Origin: Accumulibacter sp.
GTDB taxonomy: Bacteria > Pseudomonadota > Gammaproteobacteria > Burkholderiales > Rhodocyclaceae
Direction of reading: 5' to 3'
Length of the DNA: 7,956 nucleotides
Assembly: GCA_003538495.1 (NCBI GenBank)
Contig: DPSD01000570.1
Coordinates: 1 to 7,956 of the forward strand
Part shown: piece after piece, positions 1 to 6,065 of the stretch
Layout: each line of letters starts with the position of its first letter
How positions within the stretch are numbered: position 1 is the stretch's first letter
The notes under the pieces: model-generated
Told to the model about the DNA's origin: nothing
The model's database searches: none
What the model saw: the letters and a program-made list of their open reading frames with translations, nothing else
Program-made: the position numbers and the translations under genes

Positions 1-650
1 TGGAGGTCGCCGACACTGGCGACAGAGGCATCGGCCGTCTGCACGAAATTATTCATGGCCGAATTGATAAACTCAGCCCGCTCGGCCTCGGTAGTCAACT
101 CGCTGCCGAAAGTTGCCAGCGTCACGGCCGCCAACTCGGACGCCTGCACCATGTCCAGTTCCGACGCCGCCGCGAGGTCAACCGACGCCCGCAGCGCCCC
201 GCCCAACTCGGCCGTACCCGCCAGATAGCCTTGCAGGTCGCCGAATATCTCGCCGGTGGAAAGGCCCGCCTTGTACAGACCCGTCATGGCCTCGGCCGCC
301 GACGTTGCCGATACACCGACCAGGGCGGTATCCGCGCCGACGGTCAGCGCCGCGTCGCTCATAATGCCCATCGCCTCGGCCGTCGTCTCTACGCCGACGG
401 ATAGCGGGTCAACGGCGGTGGACATAATGGCCATCGAGGATTCAAACTCGCGGGCCACGCCGACCGACGACGCGCCGAGGGCGACCAACGCCCCCACACC
501 GACGGCCGCGGCCGAGGCCACGGCCGCGCCCATCGCCCCGGCCGGGCCGGCCAGACCACTCAGGCCGCGGCCAACCTTATCGGTTGCGTCGAGAGCGTCC
601 TGAGCGTCCAGGACGATACGGCCCATCGCGGACCCGAGATCCAAACTCAC
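1..650 (-). CDS. Phage tail tape measure protein, TP901-like, N-terminal part (3' end off window)
   Basis: Probable tape measure protein, which sets tail length and acts as the core on which tube subunits assemble. The reading frame is open from a GTG at 650 to the window edge, giving 216 codons. GAGGAG lies 6 bases upstream of the GTG, which decides the start. Residues 28-65 are rich in Gly, Ala and Val and very hydrophobic. Residues about 66-185 have the TP901 core pattern: AREFESSMAIMST, then SATSAAEAMTGLYKAGLST (about 114-132), then a region with regular Ala-rich helices. Known tape measure proteins are usually several hundred to over a thousand residues, so most of it lies outside. It follows the tail chaperone genes, the standard place for this protein. 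I infer the family from pattern and position; no search was run. Confidence 0.9.
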   Translation of the reverse strand, partial: MSLDLGSAMGRIVLDAQDALDATDKVGRGLSGLAGPAGAMGAAVASAAAVGVGALVALGASSVGVAREFESSMAIMSTAVDPLSVGVETTAEAMGIMSDAALTVGADTALVGVSATSAAEAMTGLYKAGLSTGEIFGDLQGYLAGTAELGGALRASVDLAAASELDMVQASELAAVTLATFGSELTTEAERAEFINSAMNNFVQTADASVASVGDL

Positions 651-675
651 GGTTGCTCCTCTATGGTAAAGTGTG

Positions 676-948
676 TCATTCCGTCTTTAACAACCCGCGC
701 AAAACCCCGGACGGCATGGGTTGCGCGTCGCCGGTGTCACGGCCGCGCTTGCCCTTGCCGCTCTTACGTTTTGCCTTTTCGTATGATTTGCGCTCGGCTT
801 CATTGAGCGCCCCCTGTCCGGCGACGAAACACGCCAGGTCAAACTGGTAGGCCGCCCACTCGTTAGGGATTCCCACTATCGCCGACGGCCGGCAGTGGTA
901 CGTCATCGCCAGCACGTGCAACTCCGTTAGACCGTTGCGGTTCTTCAT
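676..948 (-). CDS. Second frame of tail assembly chaperone (GT-like extension)
   Basis: This 90-codon frame overlaps the end of the preceding chaperone gene by 86 bases and lies just before the tape measure gene. That is the place of the lambda T-type extension of the G protein in siphoviruses. The protein runs LAMTYHCRPSAIVGIPNEWAAYQFDLACFVAGQ, then a very basic stretch with Lys/Arg runs (KRKSGKGKRGR). The first ATG (948) lacks a well-spaced ribosome binding site: GGAGGT sits about 20 bases upstream. I therefore think it is read mainly as an extension of the upstream protein by a +1 (or -2) frameshift, giving a fusion of about 220 residues if the shift is at 949-952. Independent initiation at 948 or at an internal ATG (906) remains possible. 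The frame is open upstream to a TGA at 997-999. Confidence 0.7.
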   Translation of the reverse strand: MKNRNGLTELHVLAMTYHCRPSAIVGIPNEWAAYQFDLACFVAGQGALNEAERKSYEKAKRKSGKGKRGRDTGDAQPMPSGVLRGLLKTE

Positions 949-1339
949 GAAACTCGCGGAGCGGCTCGACCTCCCTGCCGAGCCGGTAAAACACTTTCAG
1001 CTTGTCGCCAATGGGGATGACGCTAACCGGCAGATGGTCGTCGTCGCCGTCACGCGATACGGGCGGGGCCACGAATGCGGCGATACAGGCCGCGTCAAGC
1101 GCGGGCACGACGCCGGGCAGTTTGCCGACGGCCTCAAGTTGTCTGTTCTTGTCGTTGCCCGCCGCGGCGATGTCCTGTAACTCGGCCATCAGCGGGGTAG
1201 GGATATGCCCGGCGGCGGCCAAGTCCATCAGGGTCACTGTAGACCGGATCACCGCCGGGCCGATTGATAGTTCTATCTCCTCTGTGGCGCTCAGTCGGCC
1301 GCGCCACAGTTCCAGATACTCACGCGCTCTATCGTCCAT
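863..1339 (-). CDS. Tail assembly chaperone (G-like)
   Basis: A 158-residue protein between the tail tube and tape measure genes, where siphoviruses encode the chaperone that keeps the tape measure protein soluble and recruits tube subunits. The ATG at 1339 has AGGAGG 4-5 bases upstream. Residues 1-60 look helical and well formed (MDDRAREYLELWRGRLSATE, then IRSTVTLMDLAAAGHIPTPL). Residues from about 131, inside the overlap with the next frame, are low in structure (PQRSNGVARAGDDVPLPAVG), as expected if this tail is only the non-shifted end. Reading ends at TAA 863-865. The functional call rests on gene position, the overlapping out-of-frame partner and size, not on a recognised motif. Confidence 0.75.
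   Translation of the reverse strand: MDDRAREYLELWRGRLSATEEIELSIGPAVIRSTVTLMDLAAAGHIPTPLMAELQDIAAAGNDKNRQLEAVGKLPGVVPALDAACIAAFVAPPVSRDGDDDHLPVSVIPIGDKLKVFYRLGREVEPLREFHEEPQRSNGVARAGDDVPLPAVGDSGNP
949..952 (-). other. Candidate +1 ribosomal frameshift site (TTT-C)
   Basis: The zero frame reads GAG TTT CAT GAA here. A tRNA-Phe with anticodon GAA on TTT could slip forward one base onto TTC, after which the next codon is the ATG at 948 of the overlapping frame. A second candidate lies upstream at 988-991, where GTG TTT TAC lets the same tRNA re-pair perfectly on TTT after a one-base forward shift. Both lie inside the permitted interval, between the TGA at 997-999 in the shifted frame and the zero-frame stop at 863. 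The geometry requires +1 or -2, not the more usual -1. This is inference from sequence only. Confidence 0.4.
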
Positions 1340-1357
1340 AGTCCTCCTGAGTGACGA

Positions 1358-1891
1358 TTAGGTTGCCGGCAGCGCCGCGGCCGTTTCCAGTTGCTTGATG
1401 TCCACGATGACGCCGGAGTCATTCGCCAGCATACGGAAGTCGAAGCCGGGCGTCACCCACTCGTCGCCGGTGGACATCGGAATCTCGAAGTCGCCGCTGA
1501 GCTTGGCTTTGTGGACGATCACCTGGAGCGCCCCCAGCGCGTCGTCGTAGGCCATGCCGTAGATTTTGAAATACGGCGGCCGGAGGGCGCTCGTCACCGA
1601 CAGCGTGCTCACGCGGTTGGGTGTCACGCCGGTCGTGGCGATGGTCGTGCCGAAGATGATCGCCATTGCCGCCAGCGACAGAGACCCGGAGCCGACGTTA
1701 CCTTCGCCGCCGAGGATGCGGGCGATGGACGCCTTTTCAACGTCGTCGCCTTCCAGCACACTTTCCTCGACGGAAACGGAGATTGAAAACTCCTGGGCCG
1801 CATCCATGTCTTCCTGGACAGAGCCGTCGATTTTCGTCACCTTCACGTCGCGCAGACCCAGGACGTAATGAGCATAAGTCGGATTAGCCAT
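1358..1891 (-). CDS. Major tail (tube) protein
   Basis: A 177-residue protein with the layout of siphovirus tail tube subunits, which stack as hexameric rings to form the tail tube. Visible signs are alternating beta-type segments: KVTKIDGSVQEDM, then AQEFSISVSVEESVLEGDD (about residues 32-50), GSGSLSLAAMAIIFG in the middle, YFKIYGMAYDD and ALQVIVHKAKLSGDFEIPM, and a final strand MLANDSGVIVDIKQLE. The start at 1891 overlaps the preceding gene by 8 bases and has AAGGAG about 9-10 bases upstream. It is directly followed by the chaperone and tape measure genes. No sheath gene precedes it, which argues for a non-contractile tail. Assigned by position and fold pattern; I did not recognise a specific named family. 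Confidence 0.8.
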   Translation of the reverse strand: MANPTYAHYVLGLRDVKVTKIDGSVQEDMDAAQEFSISVSVEESVLEGDDVEKASIARILGGEGNVGSGSLSLAAMAIIFGTTIATTGVTPNRVSTLSVTSALRPPYFKIYGMAYDDALGALQVIVHKAKLSGDFEIPMSTGDEWVTPGFDFRMLANDSGVIVDIKQLETAAALPAT

Positions 1892-2228
1892 TGTTCTCTT
1901 CTCCTTCGGCCGTCACGTCGGCGGCCTCGTCTTCATGGAATTGAATCAGCACCGGCCCGCCGACCGGCGTCTCCGGGGCGTCGTCGGGCACGATGATTAG
2001 TTCTTTCGGCGCGAGGCCCATCCTCTCGGCCAGATCGCGGTGAACGGTCTGCTTCGGCTTCTCGGCCAGTTGCCAATCGTTCTCTGGCGAAGTCAATAAA
2101 TCCGCCGCCGTGTCCAGGTCAACGTCTGTCACATGGTCATTACTCGCGTCCCAGACGTAATCGCCGACGATGCGGCGCACGACGCGCGACCCGGTGAACC
2201 GGATTCTCACAGTTGATTCACTCATCAT
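1884..2228 (-). CDS. Small phage protein of unknown function
   Basis: A 114-residue acidic protein starting MMSESTVRIRFTGSRVVRRIVGDYVWDASNDHVTDVDLDTAADLLTS (quoted in parts below 20 residues elsewhere). Confidence 0.
   Translation of the reverse strand: MMSESTVRIRFTGSRVVRRIVGDYVWDASNDHVTDVDLDTAADLLTSPENDWQLAEKPKQTVHRDLAERMGLAPKELIIVPDDAPETPVGGPVLIQFHEDEAADVTAEGEENNG
1884..2228 (-). CDS. Unknown small acidic phage protein before the tube gene
   Basis: I do not recognise a named family. The protein has 114 residues. The N-terminal half looks like a small beta fold (VRIRFTGSRVVRRIVGDYVW), followed by an acidic helix with DLDTAADLLTSPENDWQLAE. That arrangement resembles short proteins found next to neck and tail genes in other siphoviruses. 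The C-terminus is strongly acidic (EDEAADVTAEGEENNG). I chose the ATG at 2228 because it overlaps the stop of the preceding gene as ATGA, with GGTGGT just upstream; an ATG at 2225 directly follows and is equally possible. A longer version from 2321 would lie almost wholly inside the preceding gene and begins with unlikely coding sequence. The last 8 bases overlap the tube gene, so translation is probably coupled on both sides. Confidence 0.75.
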   Translation of the reverse strand: MMSESTVRIRFTGSRVVRRIVGDYVWDASNDHVTDVDLDTAADLLTSPENDWQLAEKPKQTVHRDLAERMGLAPKELIIVPDDAPETPVGGPVLIQFHEDEAADVTAEGEENNG

Positions 2229-2578
2229 TGCACCACCATGATCGACCCGGCCACGTCGCAGTCGATGTAGATGCGACCAACCGCTGTTTGCACCATCGAC
2301 GCGTGCGGTTTCAGGAGCCACATTTTAGCCGCCGCCACCGTCACCGTGATGTCCGATAGCGTGATACCGATAGCCGTGTACTGCGCCGGCGTGGGAATCT
2401 TGACCGTGTAGACGGCCACGCCGCCGGTCGTGTTCTTGAGTACAATCAGCGTCGCGGCATCGTAGGCGATCTCAACGCCATTATTAGCACCCAGCGTCAT
2501 GGCCGTGAAACCGGCCGAATCCGTCAAGTTGTAGCCGGTCGCCGTCAACGGCACGGGGTTAATTACTGCCCTGGTCAT
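2225..2578 (-). CDS. Unknown beta-rich phage protein
   Basis: A 117-residue protein of unknown function that is almost free of charged residues and rich in Thr, Ala, Val and Ile. It is predicted by eye to be a beta sandwich: NNGVEIAYDAATLIVLKNT, then GGVAVYTVKIPTP, then ITLSDITVTVAAAKMWLLKP, then GRIYIDCDVAGSIMVVQ. The ATG at 2578 has AGAGGTGA about 5 bases upstream, and that site overlaps the TAG stop of the preceding gene. The final TGA overlaps the next start as ATGA. The fold type and lack of charge would suit a virion surface or decoration protein, but its position between the tail-terminator candidate and the tube gene would also suit a neck or tail accessory. That choice is speculative. 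Confidence 0.8.
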   Translation of the reverse strand: MTRAVINPVPLTATGYNLTDSAGFTAMTLGANNGVEIAYDAATLIVLKNTTGGVAVYTVKIPTPAQYTAIGITLSDITVTVAAAKMWLLKPHASMVQTAVGRIYIDCDVAGSIMVVQ

Positions 2579-2587
2579 AAGTCACCT

Positions 2588-3007
2588 CTAGAATCCGCGC
2601 CGCGTCACCTCGAAGCGGGCACGGTGCATGTAAGCCGATAGTGCGTCGTCGTATTGGTCATCAACCGTATCGACGTGCTGAATCTCATACGCGCCGTTGC
2701 CGATGCGCTGCTCGTGCAAGAGCGTCCGCGTTCGGTCCATAGCCTCGGTGATGGTGTCGTACCCGGCCGTGTCGTAGAAGAAGATGACCACGAACTGCCG
2801 CGAGAATCGGCCGCGCGGCCCGGTGGCCGTCGATACCTCGCGCCGTACCAGCGCCGACGGCAGCATCCGGCCGAACTCATCAAACGGTTTGGGCGCGTCC
2901 ATCCCCGGCGTGATTTCGGCTACACCGTAGACCCCGCCGACGAGTAGTAACATCAATTCAATGTCACCGGTCATCCGCGCGATAATGGCCGCCTTTACGT
3001 CGGTCAT
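2588..3007 (-). CDS. Probable tail terminator (tail completion) protein
   Basis: A 139-residue protein with the alpha/beta pattern of tail terminator proteins of the lambda gpU type, which cap the finished tail tube and join it to the head. The pattern is an N-terminal helix (MTDVKAAIIARMTGDIELM), a Gly-rich turn (LLVGGVYGVAEITPG), a strand pair around LPSALVRREV and RQFVVIFFYD, a helix (YDTITEAMDRTRTLLHEQRI) and a final strand (SAYMHRARFEVTRRGF). The start overlaps the stop of the gp10-like gene as ATGA (3004-3007), without a strong ribosome site of its own, which suggests translational coupling. The order gp10-like, terminator, then tube gene is usual in siphoviruses. The function is inferred from order and fold pattern. 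Confidence 0.7.
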   Translation of the reverse strand: MTDVKAAIIARMTGDIELMLLLVGGVYGVAEITPGMDAPKPFDEFGRMLPSALVRREVSTATGPRGRFSRQFVVIFFYDTAGYDTITEAMDRTRTLLHEQRIGNGAYEIQHVDTVDDQYDDALSAYMHRARFEVTRRGF

Positions 3008-3375
3008 CGTTTCATCTTCGCCTTCAGGTCATCCCCGATGCGCGGCCCAACCCGCATGATGGTCGGGCCGACAATGGCGAAACGGCCGCCGTGGGCCAGT
3101 TCCAGCCATTTGCCGTATTCCACGCCATGCGATAGATAGAGCGTCACCTGTGCGCCGCTGGTTTCCACCTCGGCCCGGAGTTCGCGCCGCGCCGCGCCGG
3201 TGCGGTCTTGCCAGGATGCTTCGCGTTGCATCTGGGCCTTGATTTCGGCCGCGTGTTGTTCTAGATACTGGACAAGCGCGTGATAGACCAACTTCTGCCC
3301 GTACTCCGATACGGCCCGGCCCAGGTCGCGCGGGTCACGCTGCCAGACGACGCGGGCGCGAAAACCTTTGCTCAT
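3004..3375 (-). CDS. HK97 gp10-like neck/tail-completion protein
   Basis: A 123-residue protein that fits the HK97 gp10-like family found at the head-tail junction of many siphoviruses. The clearest sign is the segment HGVEYGKWLELAHGGRFAIV (about residues 83-102) followed by GPTI; members typically end with a short helix after such a Tyr-Ala/Leu-Glu-Gly segment. The N-terminal half is a long amphipathic helix (about residues 15-60), again typical. The ATG at 3375 overlaps the stop of the preceding gene as ATGA, and GAAGGT lies about 7 bases upstream. The gene ends in the basic tail LKAKMKR and overlaps the terminator candidate by 4 bases. Confidence 0.85.
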   Translation of the reverse strand: MSKGFRARVVWQRDPRDLGRAVSEYGQKLVYHALVQYLEQHAAEIKAQMQREASWQDRTGAARRELRAEVETSGAQVTLYLSHGVEYGKWLELAHGGRFAIVGPTIMRVGPRIGDDLKAKMKR

Positions 3376-3707
3376 TGCAGTACCTTCGCCTGGGCGACGG
3401 TATCAATCTGTCGCTGGGGGTGGACGCTGACGACCTCATAGGCCATGCCATTGACGGAGAACCGGTCGCGCGGCCGGATGTCCAGAGCGGGCAAGCCGAC
3501 GACTTCAACCGATGATTGCGCCGATGACGTGCCGTCCGTCGCTACGATGTTGCGCCCCACGCCGCCCGGCCGCACGATGCGGACGGGCTGAGCCGCGAGC
3601 GTCGCCGTGCCGCGGGCGATGACGATGGACACGCCCAGGCCGCTGCCTGCGCCGATGCTGGTTGCGACTTCGGCGGTCATGGCCGCTAACTCAATAACAG
3701 AAAACAT
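3372..3707 (-). CDS. Probable head closure (stopper) / head-tail joining protein
   Basis: A 111-residue protein in the position of the stopper or head-closure protein that seals DNA in the filled head and forms the middle ring of the neck. The N-terminal helix (FSVIELAAMTAEVATSIG) is followed by a Gly/Ala-rich strand region. The C-terminal part LPALDIRPRDRFSVNGMAYE then VVSVHPQ has the pattern common in head-tail joining proteins: a conserved aspartate turn, a strand, then EVVSV. I chose ATG 3707, with AGGG 4 bases upstream; a TTG one codon earlier (3710) is less likely. The start lies inside the end of the connector gene (17 bases of overlap). Confidence 0.75.
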   Translation of the reverse strand: MFSVIELAAMTAEVATSIGAGSGLGVSIVIARGTATLAAQPVRIVRPGGVGRNIVATDGTSSAQSSVEVVGLPALDIRPRDRFSVNGMAYEVVSVHPQRQIDTVAQAKVLQ

Positions 3708-4257
3708 CAAACCCTATCTCCGGCATTTCCCAATTCGCCGCGACCTCGGCCGCTACCCGCAGTCGCGGCGACATTGCCCGGTAGCGCCCGGCCATGTCCA
3801 GGAGTTGCTTGTGGCGCTGGCTGCGCTTGAACGAATCCGGGCCGGTCGTAAAATCGTAGTCCTCCGATAGCTGGGCGGCGCGGACTTCCATGAGGTCGGC
3901 CGCGGCCAGATACGGGTCATGGTTCCAGCCGAGGATCGTCACCGGTTGGGCGGGCGCGGTGGCGAATGTCCACCGGCCCCGCGTCCAGTCGGCCGTGGTC
4001 GGCGTCAGGACGTTATAGGCTGCGTCATAGAGTACGCCATCGGTTTCCCAGTAAGGCACGGCCGCGTCAAACGTGAGATAGCTCGCCACGCCTCCAACCC
4101 ACGAGGGCACGGCCGCGAGGACTTCATAGCGGGCTTCGACGCGGTGGGCGTCAAGCGCGGCCTGAATATCCTCGCGGCTATGCGCGGCGTTGGACGGGTC
4201 ATTGACCAGTCGCTCGACGAAATCGACGAGCGCAGTCATTGAGGCGCGTTCGGCCAT
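3691..4257 (-). CDS. Probable head-tail connector (adaptor) protein
   Basis: A 188-residue protein in the position of the connector that binds under the portal. It is helical at the N-terminus (MTALVDFVERLVNDPS, then HSREDIQAALDAHRVEARYE, which looks like the conserved first two helices of adaptor proteins). The centre is beta-rich (WVGGVASYLTFDAAVPYWET). The C-terminal part is helical: DLMEVRAAQLSEDYDFTTGP, then SFKRSQRHKQLLDMAGRYRA, a pattern I associate with connector proteins of Gram-negative and environmental siphoviruses. The start at 4257 follows the preceding stop by only 3 bases, with AGAGGG about 6 bases upstream. An internal ATG (4239) is possible but has no better ribosome site. 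Confidence 0.75.
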   Translation of the reverse strand: MAERASMTALVDFVERLVNDPSNAAHSREDIQAALDAHRVEARYEVLAAVPSWVGGVASYLTFDAAVPYWETDGVLYDAAYNVLTPTTADWTRGRWTFATAPAQPVTILGWNHDPYLAAADLMEVRAAQLSEDYDFTTGPDSFKRSQRHKQLLDMAGRYRAMSPRLRVAAEVAANWEMPEIGFDVFCY

Positions 4258-4260
4258 CTC

Positions 4261-4548
4261 TTACCCTCTACCTCTCGGCGTTGCCTTGCGCGGCGCGGGC
4301 GGCTCATCGACGGCCGGCGGCGTGGGCGTTTCCGTTACGTCAGAATCCGCTACGTTGCCCGCGCCGGTGGGTGTCTGCACGCCGATGCCGCCCAGCGCGG
4401 CGGCGATAGCCTCCAGCGTGTGCAGTTGCCGGTGCGCCGCGTCGCCGCGTGTGGTTGTGATAGTAAGATCGCCGCCCAAACGCCGTACCTCATTTTCGAT
4501 TGAGGCGAAGGCTCTCTGCGTCCGGGCGGCTAGAATTCCCTGATTCAT
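4261..4548 (-). CDS. Unknown small protein after the capsid gene
   Basis: I do not recognise this 95-residue protein. Residues 1-55 look helical and resemble a short coiled-coil or oligomerisation segment (RTQRAFASIENEVRRLGGDL, then HRQLHTLEAIAAALGG). Residues from about 58 are disordered and rich in Pro and Thr (TPTPPAVDEPPAPRKATPRG), ending basic. The ATG at 4548 has a strong GGAGGGGA about 2-3 bases upstream, and the gap to the capsid gene is 11 bases. Genes in this position often code for Rho-terminator-like or other small head-associated proteins, but nothing in the sequence proves such a role. The two-part layout with a flexible tail would suit a linker or accessory protein. Confidence 0.75.
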   Translation of the reverse strand: MNQGILAARTQRAFASIENEVRRLGGDLTITTTRGDAAHRQLHTLEAIAAALGGIGVQTPTGAGNVADSDVTETPTPPAVDEPPAPRKATPRGRG

Positions 4549-4559
4549 ACTCCCCTCCG

Positions 4560-5633
4560 TTAGGCGGGCATCGGCGTGGCGTAGCCGGCGGGAATCTGGT
4601 AGGCGGCGTTTCCGATTTGAAAGGCCAGCGCGGCCGTCCGGTTCAACGCGCCGAACCCGGCGGCGCGGATAAATCGGTACTCGTATAGGTTGCCGTCAGG
4701 CGAGAAGTTCTCGGTCTGTAAGCCTTGCAACTCCGGCGCGTCATACTCGCGCATTGCCAGCGCCGGGGTCAACGCGCCGCGGGCCACCATGATGCCATGC
4801 GTCGCCGGAAGCATCGACCACTCGACAATCCAGATACCCGGCTCCACGTAGCCCAGTACGCGGTCGCCGAAACCCCGGTCAAGATTGCCGACGAGTACCG
4901 TCTGGCCGTCGCCGCGCCGCAAGTTGGCGTCGGCCACGTCGTGGAACGTCGCCAGGGCCATCGTGGTCGCCTTGAGCGCCGTGGGAATGTAGGCCACATA
5001 CGGCCCGTCGTTGCCCATGTGCTCTGAGAGCTCGCTTTCCAGTGCCGGGTAAGGGTTGGTCGCGTCGGCAATGGCGGCCGCCTGGGCGTAGTAATGAGTA
5101 TCAACGGCCGTGTCACCGTTCTTACGCAAATAAGAAGCGGCGTCGCCATTCGCCAGGGGTTGCACGGTGAGCGTGCCAACCTTGTCGTTGGGGTCGATGA
5201 ACGTGTAACTCGTGTTATCCAGCAGCGCCCCCAGCATGTGCCGTTTCAGCCAGTTCGCATCACGCAAGAGAGCGTCGAAGGTAAAGCCGTCAACGTCCTC
5301 GACGGTCATCAGGGCGCGGGAGAAGCGGTTGTTACCCCACGCATCGCCCGCTTTCTGGATCGGGAAAGCCACGTCATACTGACCGGCCGACAATACCGGC
5401 TTGGGATTGCCCCACTCATCGAGCGGCTGCAAACTGCCGCCGCCGCGCACTCGGTAACGCAGATAAGGATCGACCGTGCGCTGGGTCAACTCGGCCAGCG
5501 CCGCGTCAACCTGCCGATTGTGCTCCTCGACGCTCAGGCGAATGGCATCATTGACCACACGCATATTAGGCGCGACGCGCTGCGAGGCGATGTCGGCCAG
5601 GGAAACGAATCCGTAGCTGTTCAGGTTCGGCAT
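4560..5633 (-). CDS. Major capsid protein (HK97-fold)
   Basis: A 357-residue protein of the size and place expected for the major capsid subunit, which forms the icosahedral shell. The N-terminal part (about residues 1-60) is a helical arm, including VVNDAIRLSVEEHNRQVDAA. A Gly-rich loop (YRVRGGGSLQPLDEWGNPKP) follows in the E-loop place, then LSAGQYDVAFPIQKAGDAWG. The C-terminal half holds a helix plus strands like a P and A domain (YVAYIPTALKATTMALATFH, then TVLVGNLDRGFGDRVLGYVE, then GIWIVEWSMLPATHGIMVAR and YEYRFIRAAGFGALNRTAAL). The ATG at 5633 has AAGGAG about 9 bases upstream, overlapping the preceding stop. No protease gene lies between scaffold and capsid genes. Fold assignment is by pattern; order (scaffold, small capsid protein, capsid) supports it strongly. 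Confidence 0.88.
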   Translation of the reverse strand: MPNLNSYGFVSLADIASQRVAPNMRVVNDAIRLSVEEHNRQVDAALAELTQRTVDPYLRYRVRGGGSLQPLDEWGNPKPVLSAGQYDVAFPIQKAGDAWGNNRFSRALMTVEDVDGFTFDALLRDANWLKRHMLGALLDNTSYTFIDPNDKVGTLTVQPLANGDAASYLRKNGDTAVDTHYYAQAAAIADATNPYPALESELSEHMGNDGPYVAYIPTALKATTMALATFHDVADANLRRGDGQTVLVGNLDRGFGDRVLGYVEPGIWIVEWSMLPATHGIMVARGALTPALAMREYDAPELQGLQTENFSPDGNLYEYRFIRAAGFGALNRTAALAFQIGNAAYQIPAGYATPMPA

Positions 5634-5646
5634 TTCTCATTACTCC

Positions 5647-6045
5647 TTAAATCCCGAACAGCCACAGCACACGGTCGGCCGTCGGGCTGCCCCAGCGTGG
5701 GATGACCATGCCGGCCGCCACGGAGACAGTACCGGCGGCGTCGGCAAATGTGCCGTCTGTGTCGGATACGTAGACCAATGCGCCGAAGTTCAGCGCAGCC
5801 AGTGCCTCGCCGACATCGACCGAGCCTTGATTGATAATCGTCAGGGCCTCGCCGATAGCGGCAGCATGGGTGGCAATACCGCCCCGCGCCGCTTCGCCCG
5901 CGTTCGTGGCGTTGCCCAGGGCGATTTTGCCGGTCGTCGCGTCGAAGCGACAACGCTGCCCAATCGCAATCGCCTCCACTGCCGGGCCGGTGAATTGCTG
6001 AATCACCTCATCCTGTCGGCACTTAGTAATTGTTAAATCAGCCAT
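5647..6045 (-). CDS. Small capsid decoration-type protein, DUF2190-like
   Basis: A 132-residue, Ala/Gly-rich beta protein between the scaffold and capsid genes. It fits the DUF2190-like group, many of which stabilise phage capsids from the outside. Visible signs are the conserved-type start (TITKCRQDEVIQQFTGPAVE), then an IGQRCRFDATTGKIALGNAT segment, a GGIATHAAAIGEALTIINQG segment, and the turn GALVYVSDTDGTFADAAGT close to the C-terminal strand VAAGMVIPRWGS. The ATG at 6045 has GAGGT about 8 bases upstream. The stop overlaps the ribosome site of the capsid gene, so the two are probably translated together. A role as cement protein is inferred from family and position. Confidence 0.8.
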   Translation of the reverse strand: MADLTITKCRQDEVIQQFTGPAVEAIAIGQRCRFDATTGKIALGNATNAGEAARGGIATHAAAIGEALTIINQGSVDVGEALAALNFGALVYVSDTDGTFADAAGTVSVAAGMVIPRWGSPTADRVLWLFGI

Positions 6046-6065
6046 GTCTCATACCTCGTTTTTAT

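Noticed and set aside
256..603. A plus-strand frame opposite the tape measure gene
   Set aside because: Ala/Pro/Thr-rich shadow of the Ala/Gly-rich tape measure sequence, without support from gene direction or ribosome site.
1884..2228. A first, zero-confidence entry for the gene at 1884-2228 in the feature list
   Set aside because: It is a duplicate of the full entry that follows it and should be ignored; the second entry carries the annotation.
2229..2321. A longer start (2321) for the unknown gene ending at 1884
   Set aside because: The extension lies inside the preceding gene and has unlikely composition; the ATGA overlap at 2225-2228 explains the start.
4560..5633. A maturation protease fused to the capsid or scaffold protein
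   Set aside because: The capsid protein is of ordinary size with no protease motif, and the scaffold is a plain coiled-coil protein; a protease, if any, must lie outside the window.
5094..5705. A plus-strand open frame of 203 codons opposite the major capsid gene
   Set aside because: It mirrors the GC-rich capsid gene, has no good ribosome site and gives an unlikely protein; long antisense frames are common at this GC content.
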